Shown here in pieces: positions 30,917-38,768 of a stretch of DNA of 45,390 bases. The translations under genes were made by a program, and so were the position numbers. This DNA comes from Fibrobacterota bacterium (GTDB taxonomy: Bacteria; Fibrobacterota; Fibrobacteria; UBA5070): positions 1 to 45,390 of the forward strand of contig JAKPQQ010000135.1 in NCBI GenBank assembly GCA_029557215.1, written 5' to 3'. The stretch's first letter is position 1. Each line of letters begins with the position of its first letter. The notes below the pieces were generated by a model. That model ran no database searches. It saw only the letters and a list, made by a program, of their open reading frames with translations, and was not told the DNA's origin.

Positions 30917-31013
30917 GATCCGCCGTTCCCTGAGTGCCGACCCTCCCTTCGATACAGCCAGCCATTGGCTGGCCACTCAGGGAACGGGTCGGCGTATCGA
31001 AGGGCGGCGGATC
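30917..31013. repeat. Repeat element with crossed inverted modules
   Basis: Five modules and their complements occur in the order A B C D E E' B' C' D' A'. A is GATCCGCCG (30917-30925) with A' at 31005-31013. B is GTTCCCTGAGTG (30925-30936) with B' at 30974-30985. C is GCCGACCC (30936-30943) with C' at 30986-30993. D is CCCTTCGATAC (30945-30955) with D' at 30994-31004. E is the hairpin GCCAGCC-ATT-GGCTGGC (30957-30973). Because B', C' and D' keep the order of B, C and D, the pairings cross. TTCCCTGAG and TCGAAGGG recall widespread intergenic REP-like repeats, so mobile-repeat origin is likely. Confidence 0.7.
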
Positions 31014-31032
31014 CCCCCGGAGAGGCGCCCGA

Positions 31033-31848
31033 TCACCCTGCCAGCAGTTTCATGATGCCCGCCGGCAGCTGGTTGGCCTGCGAGATCATGGCCGTGGAGC
31101 TTTCGCCCAGGATCTTGTCGCGCATGAGCTTCATGGTTTCGTTGGCGTAGTCGGTGTCGCGGATGCGGCTTTCGGCGTCCATGTAGTTGGACAACGTGTT
31201 GCCCAGGTTCTGGACGGTGCTGTCCAACCGGTTCATGGTCGCGCCCATCCCCGAGCGCATGGTCATCATGGACTCGATCGCCTTGTCGATGCCGGCTATG
31301 GCTTCGCGGGCAGAGGCCGCCGAATCGACCGATCCAACCCCCAGATTGCCGGAAAACCCGGTGGCATGACCAAAACTGATGGTCGCTTCCGCTCCGGCCG
31401 AACCCGAAACCTGGAACGATACCGCCGACGCGCCGCCCGCCAGGAGCGATTTCCCGTTGTAGGTGGTGGATTCGGCCACCCCCGATATGTGCTGCTGCAA
31501 CTGCCCGAACTCTTCCTGGATCGCCTTGCGGTCGCGGTCGTTGAGAGTCCCGTTGGACGATTGGATGGCCAGCTCGCGCATGCGCTGGAGGGAGTCCGTG
31601 ATCTGCTGGCTCCCCGACTCGGCGATCTGGAGCATGGCCAAGCCGTCCGAGGCGTTGCGTTGCGACATCTGGTTGTCGCGGACCATGGAGCGCAGGCTTT
31701 CTGACACGGAAAGACCCGCCGCGTCGTCGGAGGCCCGATTGATCCGCAGGGCGGTGGCCAGTCGCTCCAGCGACTTGGACCGCGACGCCTCGACGTTGTT
31801 GAGCGACGCCTGGGCCCGGACTGAGTTTTCATTGGTGTTGATTCGCAT
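31033..31848 (-). CDS. Flagellin (short form)
   Basis: 271 residues. The N-terminal D0/D1 helices (MRINTNENSVRAQASLNNVE, LATALRINRASDDAAGLSVSESLRS) and the C-terminal helices (RDTDYANETMKLMRDKILGESSTAMISQANQLPAGIMKLL) are the conserved flagellin core. The variable middle is very short, with no D2/D3 domains. It would polymerise into the flagellar filament after export. A near-perfect SD (AAGGAGGTGG) lies 7 bases before the ATG at 31848. A sigma28-like promoter lies at 31916-31943. No other flagellar gene is in the window, so it is a lone filament gene. Confidence 0.95.
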   Translation of the reverse strand: MRINTNENSVRAQASLNNVEASRSKSLERLATALRINRASDDAAGLSVSESLRSMVRDNQMSQRNASDGLAMLQIAESGSQQITDSLQRMRELAIQSSNGTLNDRDRKAIQEEFGQLQQHISGVAESTTYNGKSLLAGGASAVSFQVSGSAGAEATISFGHATGFSGNLGVGSVDSAASAREAIAGIDKAIESMMTMRSGMGATMNRLDSTVQNLGNTLSNYMDAESRIRDTDYANETMKLMRDKILGESSTAMISQANQLPAGIMKLLAG

Positions 31849-31915
31849 GGCCACCACCTCCTTGTGGCGGGGCTCGTCCACCGCTTCCGACGGAGGCAAG
31901 GACTCCCCATATCGC

Positions 31916-31943
31916 TCTTCGGTTGAATCAGGGGCGAACTTGA
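31916..31943 (-). promoter_or_regulatory. Possible sigma28-type flagellin promoter
   Basis: On the minus strand TCAAGTTC (31943-31936) and ACCGAAGA (31923-31916) are spaced by 12 bases. They match the flagellar sigma28 boxes TAAAGTTT and GCCGATAA at 6 of 8 and 5 of 8 positions. This would give a leader of about 60 bases with the strong SD. Confidence 0.4.
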
Positions 31944-32003
31944 GGAGAATTTGGGAATTCCACCTCCAGGGGCAGGGGCGGGATCGCCGGTCGACGATTG
32001 GGT

Positions 32004-32009
32004 TATCTT
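32004..32009 (+). promoter_or_regulatory. -10 box for a leaderless or short-leader histidine kinase gene
   Basis: TATCTT ends 9 bases before the ATG at 32019, and no SD stands between. It lies divergently from the flagellin promoter. Confidence 0.35.
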
Positions 32010-32018
32010 CCCGAACCT

Positions 32019-32963
32019 ATGGGTCGTTGGAGCCTCGCTTTCGCCATCACCGGCTTCGTGGTCGTCGTGCTCATGGTCATCACGATCCTGGTGCTGTGGA
32101 ACGTGTACATCATCGGCGATTTCCGCACCATCAACGAATTGAGCGCTTCGCTCGGGAACGTGCGGCACCCGGCGGGCAGCCCGGGGCACGATCCGACCAG
32201 CCGTTGGACGATCGTGGCCGTCGGGTCTTCGTTCCTGGCGATCATCCTGGTGGCCTTGTCCTTGTTCTTCACTTCCTACCTGGTGAACCGCCGGTACCGC
32301 TCCCAGCAGACCGACTGGCTGAACATGACCACCCACGAGCTCAAGCTCCCCACCGCCAACATCCAGTTGTTCGCCCAGACCCTGCAACGGCAGAACCTGG
32401 AAGAGCCGGACCGGGAACGGTTCGTGGGGCTGATCCTCCAGGAGACCCGTCGTCTGGACGCCCTGGTTTCGCGCATCCTGCAGGCCCGGCGCATCGAAGG
32501 AGGCGTGCAGGAACTGCGCATGGAGCGCCTGGAACTGCGCTCGTGGTTGTCGGACTACGCGCGCAAGAGGGTGGCCCCGATCTTCGTGCTCAAGGACGGC
32601 CCCATCGCCACGGTCCGGGTCGACAAGATCATGCTGGAAGCGGTCCTGAACAACCTTCTGGGCAACGCGCTCAAGTACGGCGACGGCACCGCGCCGGTGG
32701 TGGAAATCTCCGTCGCGTCGGGATTCGTCCTGGTCGATGTGGCCGACAAGGGCATCGGGATCCCCCAGAAGTACCGCAAGAGGATCTTCGACAGGTTCTT
32801 CCGCATCCCCGCGCGCGAACACCGCCGCCAGACGGGAACGGGCCTGGGGCTCTACATCGCCAAGTCGTCCGTGGAACTCATGGGAGGATCCATGGGCGTC
32901 AAGGACAACCCCGTCGGCAAAGGCAGCGTGTTCTGGTTCCGACTTCCGGAGGTGATCTCATGA
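32019..32963 (+). CDS. Membrane sensor histidine kinase (partner of OmpR-type regulator)
   Basis: 314 residues. Two membrane helices (about 5-27 and 58-80) flank a short extracytoplasmic loop of about 30 residues, so the sensor part is small. The phosphoacceptor is His106 in NMTTHELKLPTANIQLF, followed by a kinase core with NNLLGNALKYGDG, DKGIGIPQKYRKRIF and TGTGLGLYIAKS. It should phosphorylate the regulator next door, with which it overlaps by ATGA. The ATG at 32019 has no SD, only a -10-like TATCTT close upstream. An in-frame TTG at 31998 lies before that box and is less likely. Confidence 0.9.
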   Translation: MGRWSLAFAITGFVVVVLMVITILVLWNVYIIGDFRTINELSASLGNVRHPAGSPGHDPTSRWTIVAVGSSFLAIILVALSLFFTSYLVNRRYRSQQTDWLNMTTHELKLPTANIQLFAQTLQRQNLEEPDRERFVGLILQETRRLDALVSRILQARRIEGGVQELRMERLELRSWLSDYARKRVAPIFVLKDGPIATVRVDKIMLEAVLNNLLGNALKYGDGTAPVVEISVASGFVLVDVADKGIGIPQKYRKRIFDRFFRIPAREHRRQTGTGLGLYIAKSSVELMGGSMGVKDNPVGKGSVFWFRLPEVIS

Positions 32964-33673
32964 CGACCCATCCCCCTCGCATCCTGCTGGTGGAGGACGA
33001 CCTCGCCATGGCGATCGGGTTGGAGTTCAACCTGCGGGCGGAAGGATTCGCCACGCAACACTGCCCCGACGGCGAGTGCGGACTGGAATGCGCCTTGGAA
33101 GGCGGCTTCTCGCTGGTGGTGCTCGACATGATGCTGCCGGGGATCTCGGGGCTCGACGTGCTCCAGGGTCTGCGCCAGCGCGACCAGAAGACCCCGGTGC
33201 TGATCCTGTCGGCCACCGCGAACTCGGAGACGATCATCGAAGCCCTCGACAAGGGCGCCGACGACTACATGACCAAGCCGTTCGACCTGGACATGCTGCT
33301 GGCGCGCATCCGCACGCTGCTGCGCTCCCGCGCCTGGCTTTCCAGCGAATCCACCGAGCGCCCCGCGGGCGAGACGTTCCCGATCGGGAACCGGGTGGTG
33401 GATTTCCGCAATTCCACGATCACGAGCCCCGCGGGAACCTTCGACCTTTCGTTCAAGGAGGGGATGCTCCTGAGGCACCTGGTGGAATCGGAAGGCAGGA
33501 CGGTGAACCGCGACGAACTGCTTCGCGACGTATGGGGCTACACCGACGGCGTGCAGACGCGCACCATCGACAACTTCATCGTGGCCTTGCGCAAGAAGCT
33601 CGAAGACAACCCGCGCAAGCCCCGCTTCATCTTGACGGTTCCCGGCGAAGGATACCGGTTCTCGAGGGACTGA
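32960..33673 (+). CDS. OmpR/PhoB-family response regulator
   Basis: 237 residues. The receiver domain covers 1-122 with phospho-Asp56 in SLVVLDMMLPGISG and the conserved Lys in DDYMTKPFDLDML. The C-terminal winged helix (about 145-237) has LSFKEGMLLRHLVESEGRTV, VWGYTDGVQTRTIDNFIVALRKKLED and the ending VPGEGYRF typical of OmpR-type DNA-binding domains. It overlaps the kinase gene by ATGA, and the oxidoreductase start follows after one base, so all three are co-transcribed. Its target genes are unknown; the divergent flagellin gene is a neighbour, but a link is speculation. Confidence 0.94.
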   Translation: MTTHPPRILLVEDDLAMAIGLEFNLRAEGFATQHCPDGECGLECALEGGFSLVVLDMMLPGISGLDVLQGLRQRDQKTPVLILSATANSETIIEALDKGADDYMTKPFDLDMLLARIRTLLRSRAWLSSESTERPAGETFPIGNRVVDFRNSTITSPAGTFDLSFKEGMLLRHLVESEGRTVNRDELLRDVWGYTDGVQTRTIDNFIVALRKKLEDNPRKPRFILTVPGEGYRFSRD

Positions 33674-33674
33674 C

Positions 33675-34640
33675 ATGGACACCATCCGCTGGGGCATCCT
33701 GGGAGCCGGGCACATCGCCGGCAAATGGGCGTCCGACCTCGCGCTCGTGGAAGGCGCTTCGCTCCAGGCGGTCTGGGCGCGCGACGCGGCCAAGGCGACG
33801 GAATTCGGCGAGCGGTTCGGGGCCGCCCGCGTGGCGGGGTCGGTGGAACAGCTCCTGTCGGAAGGCGATCTGGACGCGGTCTACGTGGCCACGCCGCACG
33901 GACGCCACCGCGACGACGCCCTGGCCTGCATCCAGGCGGGAATTCCCGTTCTTTGCGAGAAGGCCTTCGCGTTGGACCTCGCCCAGGCGGAAGAAATGGT
34001 CCATGCCGCCAGGGAGCGGAAGGTGTTCCTGATGGAAGCCCTGTGGACGAGGTTCCTCCCATCGTTCCTGGAAGGCAAGCGCCTGGTGGATTCGGGAGCC
34101 ATCGGACAACCGCTGTCGGTCACCGCGGACTTCGGGTTCGTGGCTCCCTACGATCCGGCGCGCAGGCTCTGGGATCCCTCCATGGGTGGCGGCGCGCTGT
34201 TGGACATCGGGCTCTACCCGTTGTTCTTCGCGCGGGAATTCCTCGGTCCGTTCGAAAGCTTCGAGGCGCAGACCACCCTCGCGCCCAACGGGACCGACCG
34301 ATCCATCCGGGTGCGCGGGCACCATCGCGACGGCGCCACGTCCGAATCGTTCGCGACCTTCGACGAATCCACCCCCTGCGTCTGCGTGGTGGAAGGCACC
34401 GAAGGCCGCCTGACCTTCGAGCGGATGTTCCACACGCCCACGGACCTGTTCGTTTCCGCGCACAGGGGATCGTCCGTCCGGATTCCGGCCACGAGGGACG
34501 GACACGGCTACCAGTGGGAGACCACCCATGCCGGGCGGTGCGTTCGCGAGGGATTGCTGGAAAGCCCCGTCTGGCCGCTGTCGCGGACACTGGAGCTGAT
34601 GTCCCTGCTGGATTCCGTCCGCAGGGCCATGCGCGGTTGA
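33675..34640 (+). CDS. Gfo/Idh/MocA family oxidoreductase
   Basis: 321 residues. The NAD(P)-binding start RWGILGAGHIAGKWASDLAL and the motif VYVATPHGRHRDDALACIQAGIPVLCEKAFALD (with the E-K pair of the active site) identify the family. The C-terminal part has GGGALLDIGLYPLFFAREFLG, which carries the conserved Asp and Tyr region of dihydrodiol/sugar dehydrogenases. Such enzymes oxidise or reduce hydroxyl groups of sugars or cyclic diols with NAD(P). The exact substrate cannot be read. It begins one base after the response regulator stop, so it belongs to that operon, and it converges with the TetR gene. Confidence 0.88.
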   Translation: MDTIRWGILGAGHIAGKWASDLALVEGASLQAVWARDAAKATEFGERFGAARVAGSVEQLLSEGDLDAVYVATPHGRHRDDALACIQAGIPVLCEKAFALDLAQAEEMVHAARERKVFLMEALWTRFLPSFLEGKRLVDSGAIGQPLSVTADFGFVAPYDPARRLWDPSMGGGALLDIGLYPLFFAREFLGPFESFEAQTTLAPNGTDRSIRVRGHHRDGATSESFATFDESTPCVCVVEGTEGRLTFERMFHTPTDLFVSAHRGSSVRIPATRDGHGYQWETTHAGRCVREGLLESPVWPLSRTLELMSLLDSVRRAMRG

Positions 34641-34643
34641 ACC

Positions 34644-35234
34644 TCAGGCGGGTTTTGTCGCCTCCATGACGCCTTCGAACAGGAGCCTCACCATTTCATG
34701 GTAGGCCTGCGCGGGCGCCATCCCCAGATCCTGGATCGAGGCGGGGTTCAGGATCACCTGCACCGAAGCCATGTAGACCGTCGCCAGCAACCTGGGGTCC
34801 AGATCCTTGCGGAAGACGCCGAGCTGGGTGCCTTCCTGGGCCAGACGCGCGAAATGGTTCTTGACGATCCCCATCCGGAAGGCGTTCAAGGACTCGTAGA
34901 TCTCGGGTTCGGCGGTGTGGAGGTCTTCCACGAATCCGGGCCCGAACCGCGAGTACTGCATCCCGATGTATTCCAGGACCGTCCGCCAGCGTTCGCGGAA
35001 CTCCATCTGCTTGTCGTCCACCCGGGCCGCGACACCTTCTTCGATCTCCTTCTGGAGCTTGTTCAGCATCGTGCGCAGCAGTTCGCGCTTGCCCGGGAAC
35101 AGCTGGTAGATCGTCTTCTTGCTCATGCCCAGCGCCGAAGAGATCTGGTCCATCGTGACCTTGGTGTAGCCTTTGACGAGGATTTCTTCCATCGCCTTGC
35201 GGACGATGCGCTCTCTAGCCTCACTCCGTTCCAT
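34644..35234 (-). CDS. TetR family transcriptional regulator
   Basis: 196 residues. The DNA-binding helix-turn-helix is at about 8-52 (RIVRKAMEEILVKGYTKVTM, ISSALGMSKKTIYQLFPGKREL). The rest is the helical ligand-binding and dimer domain. The ligand is unknown. The ATG at 35234 has AAGGAG 8 bases upstream; an upstream in-frame ATG at 35264 lacks an SD. A promoter with TTGATT and TAATCT lies at 35275-35304. It converges with the oxidoreductase gene, three bases apart. Regulators of this family commonly repress their own gene or a close neighbour. Confidence 0.92.
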   Translation of the reverse strand: MERSEARERIVRKAMEEILVKGYTKVTMDQISSALGMSKKTIYQLFPGKRELLRTMLNKLQKEIEEGVAARVDDKQMEFRERWRTVLEYIGMQYSRFGPGFVEDLHTAEPEIYESLNAFRMGIVKNHFARLAQEGTQLGVFRKDLDPRLLATVYMASVQVILNPASIQDLGMAPAQAYHEMVRLLFEGVMEATKPA

Positions 35235-35274
35235 CGGGTTTCTCCTTCCGCGAGGTAAATGCAACCACGCGAGC

Positions 35275-35304
35275 AGATTACCACTTTGGAAACCCGAAAA
35301 TCAA
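35275..35304 (-). promoter_or_regulatory. tetR-family gene promoter
   Basis: On the minus strand TTGATT (35304-35299) and TAATCT (35280-35275) are spaced by 18 bases, about 40 bases before the start at 35234. Confidence 0.5.
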
Positions 35305-35339
35305 CCGGGAAGGATGCGGTCCTTGGGAACCTGGGCATC

Positions 35340-35352
35340 CCCGATGCTCGGG
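35340..35352 (-). terminator. Weak hairpin after the shikimate kinase gene
   Basis: CCCGA-TGC-TCGGG forms a 5-bp stem about 17 bases beyond the aroK stop. There is no U-tract, so it is a poor terminator candidate. Confidence 0.25.
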
Positions 35353-35368
35353 AATCCGGGTTTCCGGA

Positions 35369-35887
35369 TCAGGATGCTTCGAGCGCGGTCAAGGCCGTGG
35401 CGATTTCGTGCACCACCAGTTCGTGGTTGTCGTGGCCGTTTTCCACCGTGAGCTTGGCCCATTTGCGGTAGAGCGGATCGCGTTCGGCCCAGAGATGGTG
35501 CACCGACTGCCCGGGCTGGCGCACCACGCCCCGGGAATCCAGGTTGGAGAGGCGTTCTTCCAGGATCGGGACGGGCACATCCAGGTAGACGCAGATCCCG
35601 TGGTCGGCCAGATGCCGCATGGCGGCTTCCGAATAGACCACGCTTCCTCCGGTGGCCACCACCTGGCCTTCGGGCTTCCAGCGCACGATCACCGATTCCT
35701 CGATGGCCAGAAACGACGCGATCCCCTGCCTGTCCAGGATGTCCTGCAAGGCTTCGCCCGTCTCTTCCTGGATCAGGAGATCCGTGTCGACGAAGTTCTT
35801 GCGCAGCGCCTTCGCGAGCAGGACGCCCACGGTGCTTTTGCCGGATCCCGGCATGCCGATGAGGATGATCGATCTCAAGATGGGCAA
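35369..35887 (-). CDS. aroK: Shikimate kinase
   Basis: 172 residues. The P-loop is ILIGMPGSGKST, followed by the shikimate-binding DTDLLIQEETGEALQDIL, and VVATGGSVVYSEAAMRHL holds the Gly-Gly and Arg/His region typical of the family. It phosphorylates shikimate for aromatic amino-acid synthesis. No ATG is available before the P-loop. TTG at 35887 (PILRSIILIG) or TTG at 35878 (LRSIILIG) are the candidates. A TAGG stands 3-4 bases before the first, so I use it, but the choice is unsure. No other aro gene is near. Confidence 0.92.
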   Translation of the reverse strand: MPILRSIILIGMPGSGKSTVGVLLAKALRKNFVDTDLLIQEETGEALQDILDRQGIASFLAIEESVIVRWKPEGQVVATGGSVVYSEAAMRHLADHGICVYLDVPVPILEERLSNLDSRGVVRQPGQSVHHLWAERDPLYRKWAKLTVENGHDNHELVVHEIATALTALEAS

Positions 35888-35949
35888 AACCTAACTACCC
35901 GCCGGGCGGCCGCAGCGACAGGCGCGGAAACGATCGGCTCCGAGGGACG

Positions 35950-35955
35950 TATCTT
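35950..35955 (+). promoter_or_regulatory. -10 box for the leaderless propeller-protein gene
   Basis: TATCTT ends 6 bases before the ATG at 35962, with no SD between. The region 35888-35961 serves two divergent genes. Confidence 0.4.
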
Positions 35956-35961
35956 GCTGGC

Positions 35962-38265
35962 ATGCTGCGCGCGACAATTCTGACTTTGGGTCTGGCATCC
36001 ACCTGCATGGCGTTTCTGGGCGACTGGAAGGTCTGGGCTCCGACCCACGACGCCCGCATGGCCGTCGTCCTGGAAAACACCGCCTGGGTGGCCACCGGTG
36101 GCGGCGTCATGGAATGGGACTTGAAGGCCGAAGCCTCCATCGCCAGCCGGATGCATTCCCGACGCGACGGCCTGCCCACCATGGATTTCGCCTCCATGGT
36201 GCTCGATTCGCAAAAGACCCTGTGGGCGATCGGATCCGACGGACGGATCGGTTACCGTCCCCTGGGAGCCTCGGCATGGCAATCGGCGAACTCCTACGCC
36301 AGCCAGGGATGGAACTTCACCCCTCGCGCCGCGTTGTACTGGAAGAATTTCCTGGTCCTGGGAACCGACAAGGGACTGAGCCTCTATTCCATCCGCAGCA
36401 TGTCGGCGGAAGACAATGTCAAGAGCTTCGGCTCGATGTCGGGAACCGTCACCGCGGTGATGGTCACCCCGGGTGCCAAGTCAAAACCCGACACCCTGTG
36501 GGTGAGCCTGGACGCGGGCGCCCTGTACTACGCGACTCCCGACTGGGACAGCGTCGGCAAGCCCGGACATTTCCTGGCCGACCCGAGCAAATGGACCCTG
36601 GCCACCAACTACGGGATCTCGTCGCCGTTCTTCACGCTCATCCGCGATTCCAGCGGCGTGCGGCTGGGCGATTCGCGATTCGAATGGTCCGACCTCTCGG
36701 GCAAGTTGAACATCCGCTGGGACACCATTTCCTGGAACGGGAACATCCCGCGGGTTCCCACCGCCGTCCACGCCACTGCAACCGGAGGCAATCTGGTCGT
36801 TTCCACGACAACCGGCGGCGCCAAGCTGGTGGGTCCGGAAGGCATCCAGCAGACCGCATCGCCCGATGGCTCGTTCCCCGACAACCCTCCGGTGAACGTC
36901 GGGCGCAAACCCGACGGTACCTGGCAAGCCAGGTACTACAACCGAGTGCTCTCCTACGGCGCTTCGGGTTGGACTTCCGACACGGTCCGATTCACCGACG
37001 ACGACGGCACCTTCACGGCGGCCTGGGCCGTGGGCGAAGACATCGGAAGGTTGCGTCAAGCCCTCGCGTTCGGTCCCGGAGGCGAGACATACGTCTCTTC
37101 CTGGAACAACAGCATCGGCACAAAGACCCTGGGTGGGTACTACGTGTCGAATTCCAAAGGACAATGGACCCATTTCGTGTCTTCCCCGTCCGACACGTGC
37201 TTGAGCTTCACCGAAACCAACTACGTGCAAAACGGCGCCGCCATGCTCACCGCCCGTTCCTTCGAACGCGGAACCTGGATGTCCACCTTGCACCATACCC
37301 GCAAAGGAAGGGTGCTCTTCGTGGAGCCGGGCGGCAAGAACCTTCCGACCTGCTTCGACATCCCGATCGACAACCTCGGCAGCAACATCAACGTCCTCGT
37401 CTACGACTTCCTGCCCATCGGCGACACCCTCTGGATGGGAACCAACATCGGCCTGGCCCGCGTGGTCTCGCCGCGACCGAATCGAGCTCCCGTGACGGTC
37501 GCCACCGACTATTTCAAGCCCGCCAACGGCACGCTCATGGACCTCCAGCGCCTGGTCCGCACCGAGATTTCCGGTTCCCCCTGGATCGTCGGATCGTCGA
37601 ACGGTCGGCTGGCGATGTTCCCTGCCAGCGGATCGTGGTGGATCGACGACACGACGCGCTCGACCTCGCTCGTCCTGTCCGATTCGTCGGCGGGCTCCGC
37701 AAGCATGAACCAGAACTTCGTCGCGCTGGCCGTCGACGCCCAAGGGCAGATCTGGGCCGCCGGCGAAAAGGGCATCGACATCGTCCAGATCGATCCCCCT
37801 GAAATCGCGGGGCGCGCACCGTCGTTCCGGCACGTGCGCCGGGTGACCACCGCCGACGGGCTTCCCGACAACCAGGTCTGGGACCTGGAACTGGATGCCT
37901 CCACCGGCAAGGCTCTGGTCGCGACACCCTCGGCGGTCGCGCTTTGGACTTCGCCGTACCGACCCATCGCCCCAAAGCTCGTGAAGTCCAGGATCCAGGT
38001 CTGGCCAAATCCCGTCCGGCTGCGTCAAATGGGCGACAACCCCACCCTGTTCGTGGACGGCGCGACCCCCGGGAGCCGGTTCGATCTGCTGGCCGCCGAC
38101 GGCACCCTGGTCATGCACATGGACGCTTCGCAGCAGACCGGGGGACTGTTCCAGGTCAAGCTCCCCGATGCCAAGAACCTCGGGAAGCTGCGTCCCGGAT
38201 TGTACTTCTGGTCGGTCAAGGACAAGAACAATTCCGTCCGCGGCCCCTTGTTGATCGCCGAATAA
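35962..38265 (+). CDS. PorZ-like secreted beta-propeller protein with a C-terminal sorting domain
   Basis: 767 residues. A signal peptide ends near residue 17 (LRATILTLGLASTCMA). Propeller-like repeats follow, among them ENTAWVATGGGVMEWDLK, LVLGTDKGLSLYSI, LWMGTNIGLARVV, QIWAAGEKGIDIVQI and TADGLPDNQVWDLELDASTGKALVATPSAVALW. The last 80 residues begin with VWPNPV and end GKLRPGLYFWSVKDKNN plus a short strand, as in type IX sorting domains. PorZ of the type IX system has this layout (propellers plus sorting tail), so that role is my inference, not proof. No SD is seen. It heads a run of plus-strand genes with the small protein and lipA. Confidence 0.8.
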   Translation: MLRATILTLGLASTCMAFLGDWKVWAPTHDARMAVVLENTAWVATGGGVMEWDLKAEASIASRMHSRRDGLPTMDFASMVLDSQKTLWAIGSDGRIGYRPLGASAWQSANSYASQGWNFTPRAALYWKNFLVLGTDKGLSLYSIRSMSAEDNVKSFGSMSGTVTAVMVTPGAKSKPDTLWVSLDAGALYYATPDWDSVGKPGHFLADPSKWTLATNYGISSPFFTLIRDSSGVRLGDSRFEWSDLSGKLNIRWDTISWNGNIPRVPTAVHATATGGNLVVSTTTGGAKLVGPEGIQQTASPDGSFPDNPPVNVGRKPDGTWQARYYNRVLSYGASGWTSDTVRFTDDDGTFTAAWAVGEDIGRLRQALAFGPGGETYVSSWNNSIGTKTLGGYYVSNSKGQWTHFVSSPSDTCLSFTETNYVQNGAAMLTARSFERGTWMSTLHHTRKGRVLFVEPGGKNLPTCFDIPIDNLGSNINVLVYDFLPIGDTLWMGTNIGLARVVSPRPNRAPVTVATDYFKPANGTLMDLQRLVRTEISGSPWIVGSSNGRLAMFPASGSWWIDDTTRSTSLVLSDSSAGSASMNQNFVALAVDAQGQIWAAGEKGIDIVQIDPPEIAGRAPSFRHVRRVTTADGLPDNQVWDLELDASTGKALVATPSAVALWTSPYRPIAPKLVKSRIQVWPNPVRLRQMGDNPTLFVDGATPGSRFDLLAADGTLVMHMDASQQTGGLFQVKLPDAKNLGKLRPGLYFWSVKDKNNSVRGPLLIAE

Positions 38266-38281
38266 CCCGGGATACCCATTC

Positions 38282-38737
38282 ATGACGAATTCCGACACCA
38301 TCCACGCCCTCATGGCCGCGATCGAATCGATCGTGCCCAAATACCTGCAGGTGCCCGAGGACTTCCAGATCGCCGAAGGCAACATGGCGCTCTACATCCT
38401 GGACGCCCAAGGCAACATGTACGGCCGCATGTTCGGCACCGACCGCGCCAAGCAGCGGATTTCCGGCAAGGTGGCCTGGCACAAGGTCACCCAGGTCTGG
38501 TTGTCGCACAAGCCCACCGGAGTCTACGAAAAGCTCGTCTACAACGACCAGGTGAACTGGTGGGAGTTCGGCGTGCCCAAGAACGAGTTCATCGGCTGGG
38601 AAGGCGGCATGCCCGCCGAACTCGCCGACGGCTCGCGCATCGCGATCGCCCTCAGCGGTCTGCGCGGCGACAAGGACTGCGAAGTGATCCGCGAAGCGGC
38701 GGCCCAGGTGGGCGGAATCAGGCTGATCGAAGGCTGA
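38282..38737 (+). CDS. Small cytoplasmic protein of unknown function
   Basis: 151 residues, with no signal peptide or membrane helix. The sequence is conserved-looking and rich in aromatic residues (VAWHKVTQVWLSHKPTG, DQVNWWEFGVPKNEFIGWEGG). The ending GSRIAIALSGLRGDKDCEVIREAAAQVGG vaguely recalls the C-terminal turn of HbpS/GlcG-like proteins, but the rest does not support that strongly. I leave the function open. It starts 16 bases after the propeller protein and 31 bases before lipA, on the same strand. No clear SD is visible before the ATG. Confidence 0.6.
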   Translation: MTNSDTIHALMAAIESIVPKYLQVPEDFQIAEGNMALYILDAQGNMYGRMFGTDRAKQRISGKVAWHKVTQVWLSHKPTGVYEKLVYNDQVNWWEFGVPKNEFIGWEGGMPAELADGSRIAIALSGLRGDKDCEVIREAAAQVGGIRLIEG

Positions 38738-38752
38738 TCGGCCTCCGGTTGG

Positions 38753-38758
38753 TAATTT
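38753..38758 (+). promoter_or_regulatory. -10-like box before lipA
   Basis: TAATTT ends 10 bases before the lipA ATG at 38769; no SD lies between. It is the weakest of the -10/start arrangements in this window. Confidence 0.3.
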
Positions 38759-38768
38759 GCTCTCCCTC

